A stretch of DNA of 24,117 nt from a virus. The stretch is from IMG/VR virus record IMGVR_UViG_3300009593_003389, positions 1 through 24,117 of that record; one strand, written 5' to 3'. This document shows, piece by piece, positions 8,035-16,166 of the stretch (its first letter is position 1; each line of letters opens with the position of its first letter). Position numbers and translations under genes: made by a program. The notes beneath the pieces are model-generated. The model searched no databases. It was not told the DNA's origin and was given only the letters and a program-made list of their open reading frames with translations.

Positions 8035-8179
8035 TGAATTGTCTATATTAGAAGAAGAACATACCAAATGCAAAAAGCATGAGTTTCAATCAAATAGGGA
8101 TCTTGCTCATGCAAAACTCACCCATTGTGAAAAACAAATAATTGAAATTTTAAAGTCAAACTATGATCATCTTTCATAA
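7991..8179 (+). CDS. Small helical protein of unknown function
   Basis: A 62-residue, highly charged protein, LDELSILEEEHTKCKKHEFQ in the middle and KQIIEILKSNYDHLS at the end, probably one long coiled-coil helix pair. I do not recognise it. It is supported mainly by position: it fills the space between the ribbon-helix-helix gene (44-base overlap) and gene 46 (17-base overlap) in the same direction, and no other frame there is open. There is no good ribosome site before the ATG at 7991; a TTG at 8039 in the same frame is an alternative start that would remove the long overlap. Confidence 0.5.
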   Translation: MMDQNLNFLLKTKLDELSILEEEHTKCKKHEFQSNRDLAHAKLTHCEKQIIEILKSNYDHLS

Positions 8180-9878
8180 GATTCGTTGGAAGAACTTTTT
8201 ATCAACTGGTCAAAACTTTATTGAAGTTGATTTAAAAAGGAATCCAACCACTCTGATTGTAGGTGAAAATGGATCTGGTAAATCTACAATACTTGATGCA
8301 TTAACCTTCAGTCTTTTCGGAAAAGCATTTCGTAATATTGTTAAATCTCAAATCATCAATTCAATCAACGATACTGGTTGTCTTGCTGAAGTAGAGTTTT
8401 CCATAGGCAAAAAACATTTTCTTGTTCGTAGAGGAATTAGACCTAATCGATTTGAAATTGAAGTCGATGGTGTGATGATAAATCAAGATTCAAAGGCTAG
8501 AGATTATCAAGAACATCTTGAGAAAAATATACTTAAACTCAACTATAAATCTTTTACTCAAATAGTAATTCTTGGTAGTTCTTCTTTTGTTCCTTTTATG
8601 CAATTAAAAGATAAGGATCGAAGAGTCATTATTGAAGATTTGCTTGATATTCAAATATTTTCAACTATGAATTTAATTCTGAAAGGAAAAGTATCTACAT
8701 TAAAAGGAGAGCAAGGACAAAATGAAATAAATCTTGCAAAGACTGAAAATTCATTAGAATTGCAAGAGGATTATATTTCAAAGATGAAACAAAACAATAA
8801 ACAGTTGATAGAAAACAATCAAAAAAAGATTGAAGAGTCTTTTGGTCAAATAAAAGAGTATAACGATAAGGTAAAAGATGTAGAAAATAATATTATTGAT
8901 CTTAAAGATCATATGGGCGATGTTGAAAAGAAGAAAAATAAACATGATAAGTTAGAAAAATTTCAGTACGACATTGAAAAGAATTTTAAAAAAGTCGAAG
9001 GTGAAATTGAGTTTTATAATAAAAATACAGATTGTCCAACATGTAAACAAACTATTGATGATGATCACAGAGAATGTGAAATTCATGCAAAAGAAGAAAA
9101 GAAAGAAGAACTCAAGGATGCTTTTAAGAAAATAGAAGAAGAAATACAAACATCTCTTAAACAGATTAATGAAGTAAAAGAGACACAAGAAAAAATCTCA
9201 GACTTACAAGGAGATATATCTAAACACAATGCTTCAATTTCTGCTATTAATCAGTACATACAGAAGATTAATGAAGAAATAGAAGAGTTGGGTGAAAAGG
9301 GTGCTGATGTTGCAGATGCATCAAAGAAATTAAAAAAATTAAGGTCAGACCAAAAAAACCTCTTGACATTGAAGGAACAACATAGTACCATATTATCTGT
9401 ATTCAATACTGCAAGTGTCTTATTGAAAGATGGTGGTATTAAAACAATGATTATCAAGAAATATCTGCCAATTATGAACAAGTTAATTAATAAGTATTTG
9501 GCATCAATGGATTTTTATGTTTCATTTAATCTTGATGAAAATTTTAGTGAAACTATTCAATCTAGATTTCGTGATGAATTTACCTATGCTTCATTTAGTG
9601 AAGGTGAAAAAATGCGTATTGATTTAGCATTACTTTTTACATGGAGAGCAATTGCTAAATTAAAAAACAGTATGAGTACAAATTTACTCATATTAGATGA
9701 GGTGTTCGATAGTTCACTTGATGAAGATGGTACAAGTGATTTTCTTAAAATACTTCATTCTCTAGGTATTGGTTCGAATGTATTTGTCATAAGTCATAAA
9801 GGAGAAGTTCTTTATGATAAATTTAAAAACATGATTAAATTCGAAAAATACAAAAACTTTAGCAAAATAGTAACATGA
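8163..9878 (+). CDS. 46: Recombination endonuclease subunit gp46 (SbcC/Rad50-like)
   Basis: A 571-residue SMC-type ATPase that partners gp47. Walker A is GENGSGKST near residues 34-42 after the opening FHKIRWKNFLSTGQNF. A long coiled coil runs from about 175 to 410 and is broken by the zinc hook CPTC (about 291-294). The ABC signature FSEGEKMRIDLAL is near 478 and Walker B LLILDEVFDSSLDEDG near 508, followed by the FVISHKGE switch. Length agrees with T4 gp46 (560). It begins 17 bases inside the preceding small gene and its stop overlaps the deformylase start by four bases. With gp47, UvsY and UvsW it makes a full end-resection and strand-exchange support set. Confidence 0.96.
   Translation: MIIFHKIRWKNFLSTGQNFIEVDLKRNPTTLIVGENGSGKSTILDALTFSLFGKAFRNIVKSQIINSINDTGCLAEVEFSIGKKHFLVRRGIRPNRFEIEVDGVMINQDSKARDYQEHLEKNILKLNYKSFTQIVILGSSSFVPFMQLKDKDRRVIIEDLLDIQIFSTMNLILKGKVSTLKGEQGQNEINLAKTENSLELQEDYISKMKQNNKQLIENNQKKIEESFGQIKEYNDKVKDVENNIIDLKDHMGDVEKKKNKHDKLEKFQYDIEKNFKKVEGEIEFYNKNTDCPTCKQTIDDDHRECEIHAKEEKKEELKDAFKKIEEEIQTSLKQINEVKETQEKISDLQGDISKHNASISAINQYIQKINEEIEELGEKGADVADASKKLKKLRSDQKNLLTLKEQHSTILSVFNTASVLLKDGGIKTMIIKKYLPIMNKLINKYLASMDFYVSFNLDENFSETIQSRFRDEFTYASFSEGEKMRIDLALLFTWRAIAKLKNSMSTNLLILDEVFDSSLDEDGTSDFLKILHSLGIGSNVFVISHKGEVLYDKFKNMIKFEKYKNFSKIVT
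9363..9391 (+). promoter_or_regulatory. Weak candidate promoter inside gene 46
   Basis: TTGACA (9363-9368), 17 bases and TACCAT (9386-9391). The -10 and its surroundings (AGTACCATA) match the promoter before the CobT-like gene. It lies 484 bases upstream of the deformylase start, fully within coding sequence, so function is doubtful. Confidence 0.25.
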
Positions 9879-10444
9879 TCCTAAATCTCGTAGATGGGGT
9901 ACATCCCTTAATAGAAACTAAATTAGATGATTTTGATTTCGAATCGAATAAAGTTACATATTTTGATAATGAAAAAGTATTGCACACTTTAAATGGTGAA
10001 GAGTTAGAAAATACTTTAATTGAAAATATGCAACATCATCAAGGATTAGGAATATCATCTAATCAAATAGGTATCAATTGCAGATCGTTTGCTATGTTAC
10101 ATGAAGGCGAACCCTTGGTTATGATTAATCCTAAAGTCATAGAAGCAACAGAAGAAAAGACTATGATGAAAGAGGGATGTCTTACTTGGGAGGGATTGTT
10201 TCCTAATGTAGCAAGACCAAGCGGTGTTTCTATTAATTGGTACGATAAAGAAGGTCAACAATTCAATGGAAATTTTATAGGACTTTCTGCTAGAATAATT
10301 CTTCATGAATATGATCATTTAAATGGTTATACTTTTTTTGATAGAGCAAAACCCTATCATATGCAACAAGCACGAAAGAAAATGAAAATATACATGAGAA
10401 GACTAAAAAGACATGCCAAAGCAGTTAAACAAAATAATCTCTGA
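9875..10444 (+). CDS. def: Peptide deformylase
   Basis: A 189-residue peptide deformylase, which removes the formyl group from nascent protein N-termini. All three family motifs are present: GLGISSNQIG (consensus GxGxAAxQ) near residue 57, EGCLTWEG (EGCLS) with the metal-binding Cys near 101, and HEYDHLNG (HExxH) near 144-148. The alanines of motif 1 are replaced by SS and the serine of motif 2 by T. There is an acidic N-terminal extension, and a basic C-terminal tail (KKMKIYMRRLKRHAKAVK) that may hold it at the ribosome. Deformylases are known in marine cyanophages, where they are thought to favour fast protein turnover or photosystem protein processing. It overlaps gene 46 by four bases. 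Confidence 0.93.
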   Translation: MILNLVDGVHPLIETKLDDFDFESNKVTYFDNEKVLHTLNGEELENTLIENMQHHQGLGISSNQIGINCRSFAMLHEGEPLVMINPKVIEATEEKTMMKEGCLTWEGLFPNVARPSGVSINWYDKEGQQFNGNFIGLSARIILHEYDHLNGYTFFDRAKPYHMQQARKKMKIYMRRLKRHAKAVKQNNL

Positions 10445-11269
10445 TATAATAGAGAAAGAGGCACCAGACGAAACTGTAGCAGTTTTAATGTCAGGTGGAA
10501 CTGATAGTCTTTCAATTGCAGTGGCCGCTGATGCATTGGGTAAAAATCTAAACTGTTATACTTTTCGTATAGAAGGTAAGGATACTTCCGATAGCATAGC
10601 CTCTCAAAAAGCATGTGAACATTTTAATTGGAATTTTAATATTATAGATGTTCCAGTTGATAATATTGAAAAAGATTTTTTTACGTTGATTGAAAAATAT
10701 GAATGTAAAAAGAAAACACATGTAGAATGTACGTTTCCTTTTTTATATGTCTATCCTCAGATAAAAGAAAAATATATCTTAACTGGATCGCGGCTGATGG
10801 TTATTATGGTGTAAGCAAAAGAGCAAACATGCATTTCAAACACACCAAAGAATTGATAGACGAATTTAGACAAGGTTACTTTGGTAGATTAGATGAGACT
10901 ACACAAAAATTTACTGTAGACAATCCTGTAGGAATAAGACAACAAATGTTATTAGCAGATAATATAGATTCTGTTATAGTTGCTCCATATGTTGATAAAA
11001 AGGTTTGGGATTGGATGATTCAATTTGATTGGAACTATTTTAACAAGCCATATCAGAAAGCACCGATATTTGAAGCATTTCCTAAATTAAAAGAAATTAA
11101 AAGACGAAATCATCTTAATTTACAGTTGGCCGCAGGAATACCAAATTATTTTGAAAAACTCCTTGACAATAAGGAAATAAACATATACAATAGATCCAGA
11201 ATAATGGATTTGGTGAGAGATTATAAGAATGGAATTTCACAAACAAATATAGAGGAATTTTTTGTATGA
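10413..11269 (+). pseudogene. PP-loop ATPase (asparagine-synthase C-domain-like), frameshifted
   Basis: Two open frames together make one ~285-residue protein. The first (10413-10814) has VLMSGGTDSLSIAVAADALG, the SGGxDS pyrophosphate loop of N-type ATP pyrophosphatases, and reads to YILTGS. The second, in the -1 frame, continues AADGYYGVSKRA and later VGIRQQMLLADNI and APYVDKKVWDWM, as in the asparagine synthase domain (usual 'LTG-x-x-AD-x-x-YG'). The join is at about 10788-10790: re-reading one base gives TGS-AADG exactly. No slippery heptamer is seen there, so a one-base deletion or a sequencing error is likelier than programmed shifting. No glutaminase domain precedes it. It could amidate or adenylate a carboxylate on a sugar or tRNA; substrate unknown. 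Confidence 0.75.
11163..11191 (+). promoter_or_regulatory. Candidate sigma-70 promoter for the DNA methyltransferase
   Basis: TTGACA at 11163-11168, exactly 17 bases, TACAAT at 11186-11191, placed 75 bases before the methyltransferase ATG and within the 3' end of the PP-loop gene. Same spacing and -10 variant as at 7777-7805. Confidence 0.55.
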
Positions 11270-12492
11270 GTTATCAAAAATATTACGTTAAAGATGTAAA
11301 AGAAGAATCTTCAAAAAAATTATTTAATGTCATTAGTTGTTTTGCTGGTGGTGGAGGAAGTTCTACTGGTTATAGACTTGCTGGAGCAAATATTCTTTTG
11401 ATCAATGAATTTGTTGAAGAAGCAATTTCTACTTATCAAGCAAATTTTCCAGATACAAAAGTTTTAGTTGACGATATTAAAAAATATTCATCAGATGATT
11501 TTTTAGAAATGGCAGGTATTGAGGTCGGTGAATTAGATTTGCTTGATGGATCTCCGCCATGTTCAGCATTTTCACTTGCAGGTAAGAGAGATAAAGGATG
11601 GCAAGGATATGTAGAAGATACAGTAGCATATCATATTGATTTTGAAACTGATGAAATAGTACAAGAGACTGGTGAACGAAAAAAGAAAGATGGTATTAAA
11701 AAATATTCAGAAAACAAAGTACAAGAAAGTATTGAAGATTTGTTTTTAGAGTATATAAGAATTGCAAAAGGAATTCAACCGAAAGTTATTGTAGCAGAAA
11801 ATGTTAAAGGAATAACATTTGGTGAATCTAAGAAAAAACTTGATGAGTTTCTTATTGCTTTTGAACGAATAGGTTATGAAGTTTCGTTTCAAGTTATTAA
11901 TGCGGCAGATTATGGAACTCCTCAAGCAAGAGAAAGAACAATTTTCATATGTGTTCGAAAAGATGTTGCAGAAAAAATTGGTCTTAATTTTATGAATATA
12001 AATGGTATCTTTCCCACCAAAACTGTAACGAAACACGTTACAATGAGACAGGCTTTTGATGATATTGAAAATGATCCTGAAGAAGTAAAAATGCTTTTAG
12101 ATTATGTTGAGGGTTCATTTCAAAAGAAATTTTTAAGTTTCATCCCATTCAATCCTGAAAAACCACTCAAACCCTCAGATAAACAATTTCGGGAGTTTAA
12201 TCCTAAAGGATCATGTTTTAATATGATTCGACCTGCACCCGATCTTCCTTCTCCAACTTTAACTCAACAAGGACAAAAGAAAGGATTATCTGGTGTTTTT
12301 CATTATGCTGAAAATCGTAAACCAACTATCGTAGAATTCAAACGATTGATGGGTATGCCAGAAGATTTTATTCTTACGGGTGAGTATGATCAACAAGCAG
12401 AAAGATTAGGAAGAATGGTTGCCCCAAAGATGATGAAAGAAATTGCTAGTAGTATATACAAGCAAGTATTGAAACCCTATTCAGAGTTATAA
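11266..12492 (+). CDS. dcm: DNA (cytosine-5) methyltransferase
   Basis: A 408-residue C5 methyltransferase. Motif I FAGGGGSSTGYRLAG near residue 25, motif IV GSPPCSAFSLAG with the catalytic Cys near 99, motif VI VAENVKG near 177, motif VIII PQARERTIFI near 218, and motifs IX/X at PSPTLTQQG and FKRLMGMPEDF. All catalytic residues are intact. The target recognition region lies between motifs VIII and IX; its specificity cannot be read. No restriction enzyme is nearby, so it is an orphan, probably guarding phage DNA or altering host expression. AGAGGA precedes the ATG, which overlaps the upstream stop as ATGA, and a promoter lies within the upstream gene. Confidence 0.95.
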   Translation: MSYQKYYVKDVKEESSKKLFNVISCFAGGGGSSTGYRLAGANILLINEFVEEAISTYQANFPDTKVLVDDIKKYSSDDFLEMAGIEVGELDLLDGSPPCSAFSLAGKRDKGWQGYVEDTVAYHIDFETDEIVQETGERKKKDGIKKYSENKVQESIEDLFLEYIRIAKGIQPKVIVAENVKGITFGESKKKLDEFLIAFERIGYEVSFQVINAADYGTPQARERTIFICVRKDVAEKIGLNFMNINGIFPTKTVTKHVTMRQAFDDIENDPEEVKMLLDYVEGSFQKKFLSFIPFNPEKPLKPSDKQFREFNPKGSCFNMIRPAPDLPSPTLTQQGQKKGLSGVFHYAENRKPTIVEFKRLMGMPEDFILTGEYDQQAERLGRMVAPKMMKEIASSIYKQVLKPYSEL

Positions 12493-12494
12493 TA

Positions 12495-13172
12495 ATGCCT
12501 AAATTTACATTTGCAACTGCAAGTGAAGGTTTTGATAAACACATTTTACAATCGGTTCGTGGATATGATGCCCTTTGGAATGATGTTTTAAGATATTCAC
12601 AATACTTTGTAGAAAACGAAACTAATGTTGTAGATATTGGTTGTTCTACAGGTAAATTGTTAGAATCAATGCATAGTCAAAATCTTAGCATTGCACCTAC
12701 TGCACAATATATCGGTGTAGAAATTGAAGAAGATTTTTATGATAAATTTGTAATACCTCCTGACATGCCTTTTATTAAAATAGTAAAGGGTGATATCAGA
12801 GATTACAAATTTGAAAATTGCAATTTAGTAACATCTATTTTTACATTGCAATTTATGCCCCAATATTCAAGGCAAGATGTCATAAATAAAATTTATGAGG
12901 GCCTGAATGTTGGAGGTGCTTTCATCTTTTCTGAAAAGACTTTTTCAGATGATGCTCAAATTCAAGATATGATGACTTTTTGTTATTATGATTATAAAAG
13001 TCAGTTTTATACTGAAAAAGAGATTATTGAAAAAGAACGAAACCTCAGATATTTGATGAAACCCAATAAGATAAGTGAACTCTTATCTATGTGTGAAACC
13101 GCAGGATTTAATTCTGTACAACCTTTCTGGCAAAATTTTAATTTTGTTGGATTTATCGCAATAAAGAGATAA
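12495..13172 (+). CDS. CmoA-like class I methyltransferase
   Basis: A 225-residue SAM-binding protein whose second half follows E. coli CmoA (carboxy-SAM synthase, tRNA wobble cmo5U pathway) closely from memory: VKGDIRDYKFEN / EGDIRDIAIEN, FTLQFMPQYSRQDVINKIY / FTLQFLEPSERQALLDKIY, EGLNVGGAFIFSEK / QGLNPGGALVLSEK, and PFWQNFNFVGFIAIK / LWFQCFNFGSLVALK. Motif I is VDIGCSTGKLLES near residue 48. In CmoA an Arg in the segment before the 'AGF' turn contacts the carboxyl group of carboxy-SAM; here the aligned segment reads LLSMCETAGF with no Arg, so the protein may use plain SAM. No CmoB is visible. It could modify tRNA or a small molecule. Confidence 0.7.
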   Translation: MPKFTFATASEGFDKHILQSVRGYDALWNDVLRYSQYFVENETNVVDIGCSTGKLLESMHSQNLSIAPTAQYIGVEIEEDFYDKFVIPPDMPFIKIVKGDIRDYKFENCNLVTSIFTLQFMPQYSRQDVINKIYEGLNVGGAFIFSEKTFSDDAQIQDMMTFCYYDYKSQFYTEKEIIEKERNLRYLMKPNKISELLSMCETAGFNSVQPFWQNFNFVGFIAIKR

Positions 13173-13178
13173 AATATT

Positions 13179-13391
13179 ATGAAAGCAACAATCAAAAAAC
13201 AAGTAGTCGAAAAACTTCAAGCATATAACATGAAATATGCGGCCATGGATTGGAACAATAAGTGGTTTTGTTTCGAAAAGAAACCAAATTGTAAAGACGA
13301 TATGTGGGATGTCAAAACGGGGCATGTCATGGAACTGTTTAATCTTCCACTAGAAGGGTTTGATTGGAGAGATTCGTTAGTCCAAAAATAA
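13179..13391 (+). CDS. Small protein of unknown function
   Basis: A 70-residue protein with a basic N-terminal helix (MKATIKKQVVEKLQAYNMKY) and a tryptophan-rich remainder (DWNNKWFCFEK, DDMWDVKTGHV, GFDWRDSLVQK), suggesting a small folded domain. I do not recognise the family. It starts six bases after the methyltransferase stop with only a weak ribosome site, and is followed by a 79-base gap carrying a promoter. An antisense open frame covers the same region but has no gene-like features. Confidence 0.6.
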   Translation: MKATIKKQVVEKLQAYNMKYAAMDWNNKWFCFEKKPNCKDDMWDVKTGHVMELFNLPLEGFDWRDSLVQK

Positions 13392-13409
13392 CCAAAATAA
13401 AACTTGACA
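13390..13409 (+). repeat. 20-bp promoter box, copy 1
   Basis: The 20 bases aaccaaaataaaacttgaca are identical to 16433-16452. Each copy ends in the -35 hexamer of the promoter of one half of the CobT-like/CobS-like pair. The A-rich upstream half looks like an UP element. Confidence 0.85.
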
Positions 13410-13432
13410 TGTTTTTTCATATGAAGTACCAT
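13404..13432 (+). promoter_or_regulatory. Promoter for the CobT-like gene
   Basis: TTGACA at 13404-13409 and TACCAT at 13427-13432 with a 17-base spacer, preceded by the A-rich repeat. Transcription would begin near 13440, which argues against the ATG at 13441 and for the start at 13471. Confidence 0.65.
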
Positions 13433-13470
13433 AGTAGTGAATGGTTAATAAACATAGAGAGAGATTTCAT

Positions 13471-15801
13471 ATGAAAGAACTTCAGTCTACAAAATCCTTA
13501 CTAGCAAAACTTCTTGCTTCAGAGGATATCCGTGTAGAACACGGAAACTTTCAGACTGCATCATTTGATGTAAAAAATCGGGTCATTCATCTACCTATTT
13601 TTAAGTATATGAGTCGTCCGATTTATGATTTAATGGTACTACATGAAGTGGGTCATGCACTATGGACACCCCTTAAAGGATTACATTCTGAAAAAGGTGA
13701 TCTTGGTCCTGGATTCAAGTCTTATCTTAATGTAGTTGAAGATTCTAGAATTGAGAAAAAGATAAAAAGAAAGTATCCAGGTGGTGCAAAACCAATGATT
13801 GAAGGATACAGACAACTTGTATCAGAAGATTTTTTTGGTACAAAAGGTATGAATTTAGATGATTTGAATTTGATCGATAGAATCAACTTACATTATAAGA
13901 TGGGTGCTTCAACAGGAATCACTTTTGATGATGTTGAAAGAGGTTTTATTGATGAAATGGATAAAGCAGAAACTTTTGATGAAGTTTTTGATATTACTAC
14001 TCGCCTTTACGAATATTCCAAAGAAAATGAAAGTGAAACAGATTTTCAAGACCTTTCAATGATGGATGCATCTAGTTTTTCTGATGATGACGAAGATGAT
14101 ACTGAAACTGAAATGTTTGGAGATTCTCCTCTTGATTATATGGAAGAGGAAGAATCTGAAGAAAGAAAAGATGCTTCTAAAGGTATGCAAGGTGATTCAA
14201 AACAGGAAGAATCAGGAGAATCAGAAGAAGACTCTCAAGGAGATTCTGTAGAGGGAGAGGGGGATCAGCAAAGTCAAGCCAATCCAAATAAGGATATGGA
14301 AGATCAAATGTCATCCCAGAACAATATTTCTCCTGGTCAAGAAGGTGGAGTTTCTAATGATGAAAGATTCGAACCTAAATCTCATACTGATGAAGCATGG
14401 CAGAGAACTCAAGAAGATTTGAATGAGACCTCTGATGCAGTATATGAATATGTTACTATTCCTAAGCCACATGATTTGAAAGAAATGGTCATTACTCATA
14501 AGGAATTATATAAAATGATTAATGATTGGTATACGGAAAAGACTAATCGTTATTATGATGATGAAACTCTTGCAAGCAAATTTGATGCCGCTAACAGGAA
14601 AGTTAAAGAATTCAAATCAAAAAATGTAAAAACTGTTGATTTTTTGGTTAAAGAATTTGAAATGAAGAAACGGGCTGATGAGTATAAGAGAACCGCAAGT
14701 GCTAATACTGGATTGCTTGATATGTCTTCAATTCATGAATACAAATATAGTGATAATCTTTTCAAAAAAGTAGCAACTGTGGCTACTGGAAAGAATCATG
14801 GATTAACAATGTTTATTGATTGGTCTGGTTCAATGTCAGGAAATTTGACTGGAACAATTGATCAACTTTTGTGTCTTGTGATGTTTTGTAAAAAAGTTAA
14901 TATTCCTTTTGAAGTTTATGCTTTTACTGATAGAGATCCTAGAAGAAATGATGAGCCAATGTCAAAATATAGTGGCGTGTTTGAGAAAAAAGAAGGAAAC
15001 TTAATCTGTAATAGTTCATTACATTTGATGAATTTGTTTAGTAGTTCCATGACAACTTTGGAAACTAACAAAGCAATGATGCATATGATAATGATTAAAG
15101 AAAGATATGATTGGAATAATTATTATTACAGTTCTAGATGGAATCTTCCACATTTTCTTGATCTTGGAGGAACACCTCTTGATGCTACAATTATTGCTTC
15201 ACTTGAATTGATTCCTGAGTTTCAAAAGAAAAATCGTGTACAAATTGTAAATGCAATTTTTCTTACTGATGGAGAATCTCATACCAGTTCAGAACATTGG
15301 ATGCCTAATATAGATGGACATTTGACGCCAAAGTATTTTAATTCTGGTGGAAGACATAAACTCTTTTATGTTGATCCTGTGACTAAGAAATCTTATTCTT
15401 GTCAAAAACGAAGACATGGTTCAACACCTGTTTTCTATCAGATATTAAAGGATCGTTTAGGAGTTAATGTCTTGGGTTTTTATTTGATTGGAAAGAAATT
15501 TAAATCAAAGAGTTTTGACATTGCTATCGATACCGATTCAAAAGATAAACACGGATTTACAAATTCTGATGATATCATGAGAACTTGGAGAAAAGAAAAA
15601 TCTTTTGTAGCCGCTAATTATCTTGGTTATGATAGACTGTACTACATTAAAGATGGTCAAGATTTAAATACTGATGATGGAGAATTTGTTGTAAAAGAGG
15701 ATGCTTCAAAAAGTCAAATAACAAGAGCATTTAAATCATTCAATAAGAAGAAACTGTCAAGCAGAATTGTTTTGAAAAGTTTTGCTGAAATGGTTTCATG
15801 A
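13471..15801 (+). CDS. Metallopeptidase-like / VWA-domain protein (CobT-like)
   Basis: A 776-residue two-part protein. The N-terminal part has LHEVGHALW near residue 58, an HExxH zinc motif, followed by NVVEDSRIEKKIKRKYPG, which offers further acidic ligands. A very acidic, low-complexity linker lies at about 190-310. The C-terminal part is a von Willebrand A domain: MIDAS FIDWSGSMSG near 447, the threonine loop GGTPLDAT near 566 and FLTDGE near 597. The layout resembles CobT and other VWA partners of MoxR-type AAA+ ATPases, and a CobS-like ATPase lies two genes on. The start at 13471 is preferred over 13441 because of the promoter position and GAGAGAG upstream. Cobalt insertion is unlikely; a MoxR/VWA remodelling or protein-cleaving role is inferred. 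Confidence 0.78.
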   Translation: MKELQSTKSLLAKLLASEDIRVEHGNFQTASFDVKNRVIHLPIFKYMSRPIYDLMVLHEVGHALWTPLKGLHSEKGDLGPGFKSYLNVVEDSRIEKKIKRKYPGGAKPMIEGYRQLVSEDFFGTKGMNLDDLNLIDRINLHYKMGASTGITFDDVERGFIDEMDKAETFDEVFDITTRLYEYSKENESETDFQDLSMMDASSFSDDDEDDTETEMFGDSPLDYMEEEESEERKDASKGMQGDSKQEESGESEEDSQGDSVEGEGDQQSQANPNKDMEDQMSSQNNISPGQEGGVSNDERFEPKSHTDEAWQRTQEDLNETSDAVYEYVTIPKPHDLKEMVITHKELYKMINDWYTEKTNRYYDDETLASKFDAANRKVKEFKSKNVKTVDFLVKEFEMKKRADEYKRTASANTGLLDMSSIHEYKYSDNLFKKVATVATGKNHGLTMFIDWSGSMSGNLTGTIDQLLCLVMFCKKVNIPFEVYAFTDRDPRRNDEPMSKYSGVFEKKEGNLICNSSLHLMNLFSSSMTTLETNKAMMHMIMIKERYDWNNYYYSSRWNLPHFLDLGGTPLDATIIASLELIPEFQKKNRVQIVNAIFLTDGESHTSSEHWMPNIDGHLTPKYFNSGGRHKLFYVDPVTKKSYSCQKRRHGSTPVFYQILKDRLGVNVLGFYLIGKKFKSKSFDIAIDTDSKDKHGFTNSDDIMRTWRKEKSFVAANYLGYDRLYYIKDGQDLNTDDGEFVVKEDASKSQITRAFKSFNKKKLSSRIVLKSFAEMVS

Positions 15802-16166
15802 GATCACCCGTCAAACGTAATCCTGATTGGAATGCAATTGGACGGGATGATCTTGATGATTATAGAAACCGTCAAATAGAATCGGTTCATTATCATGCTG
15901 GAAATCAATTAGACAATTTAAAAGAACATGCTAAAATACTTGTCAAACAAGCGGAGGATATTCTGAATAGAGTAGCAATAGCAGAAAAAGTTCTTAGTGC
16001 TAATTTTGCATTTAAACCCGTACTAAATAATCCCTATTTCCTATACAGAAAAGGTGATGATTACATTTTGACTTTGATTTCTCCAGAAGAATGGAAATCA
16101 CCTTATGATGAATTTGTTGCAGTTGTTAAGCAATTGGGAGATGGGACTTGGGAGGAAATAAAATGA
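15798..16166 (+). CDS. DUF2452 family protein
   Basis: A 122-residue protein. The N-terminus SPVKRNPDWNAIGRDD is followed by a helix rich in charged residues, then FAFKPVLNNPYFLYRKGDDY and LTLISPEEWKSPYDEFVAVV and DGTWEEI. The 'F-P-x-x-x-Y-x-LY-K...LS-IsPeEW' pattern is what I recall for DUF2452, found in bacteria and in cyanophages without an assigned function. It overlaps the CobT-like gene by four bases (ATGA) and the next gene by four, so it is cotranscribed and may belong to the same AAA+/VWA module. Confidence 0.65.
   Translation: MRSPVKRNPDWNAIGRDDLDDYRNRQIESVHYHAGNQLDNLKEHAKILVKQAEDILNRVAIAEKVLSANFAFKPVLNNPYFLYRKGDDYILTLISPEEWKSPYDEFVAVVKQLGDGTWEEIK

Noticed and set aside
10760-10795. 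Programmed -1 frameshift site
   Set aside because: The A-rich run before the join does not form an X-XXY-YYZ heptamer in the right frame and no stimulating structure is evident; kept only as a possibility.
13441-13470. Earlier ATG for the CobT-like gene
   Set aside because: It sits at the predicted transcription start and lacks a ribosome site, whereas the ATG at 13471 has GAGAGAG upstream.
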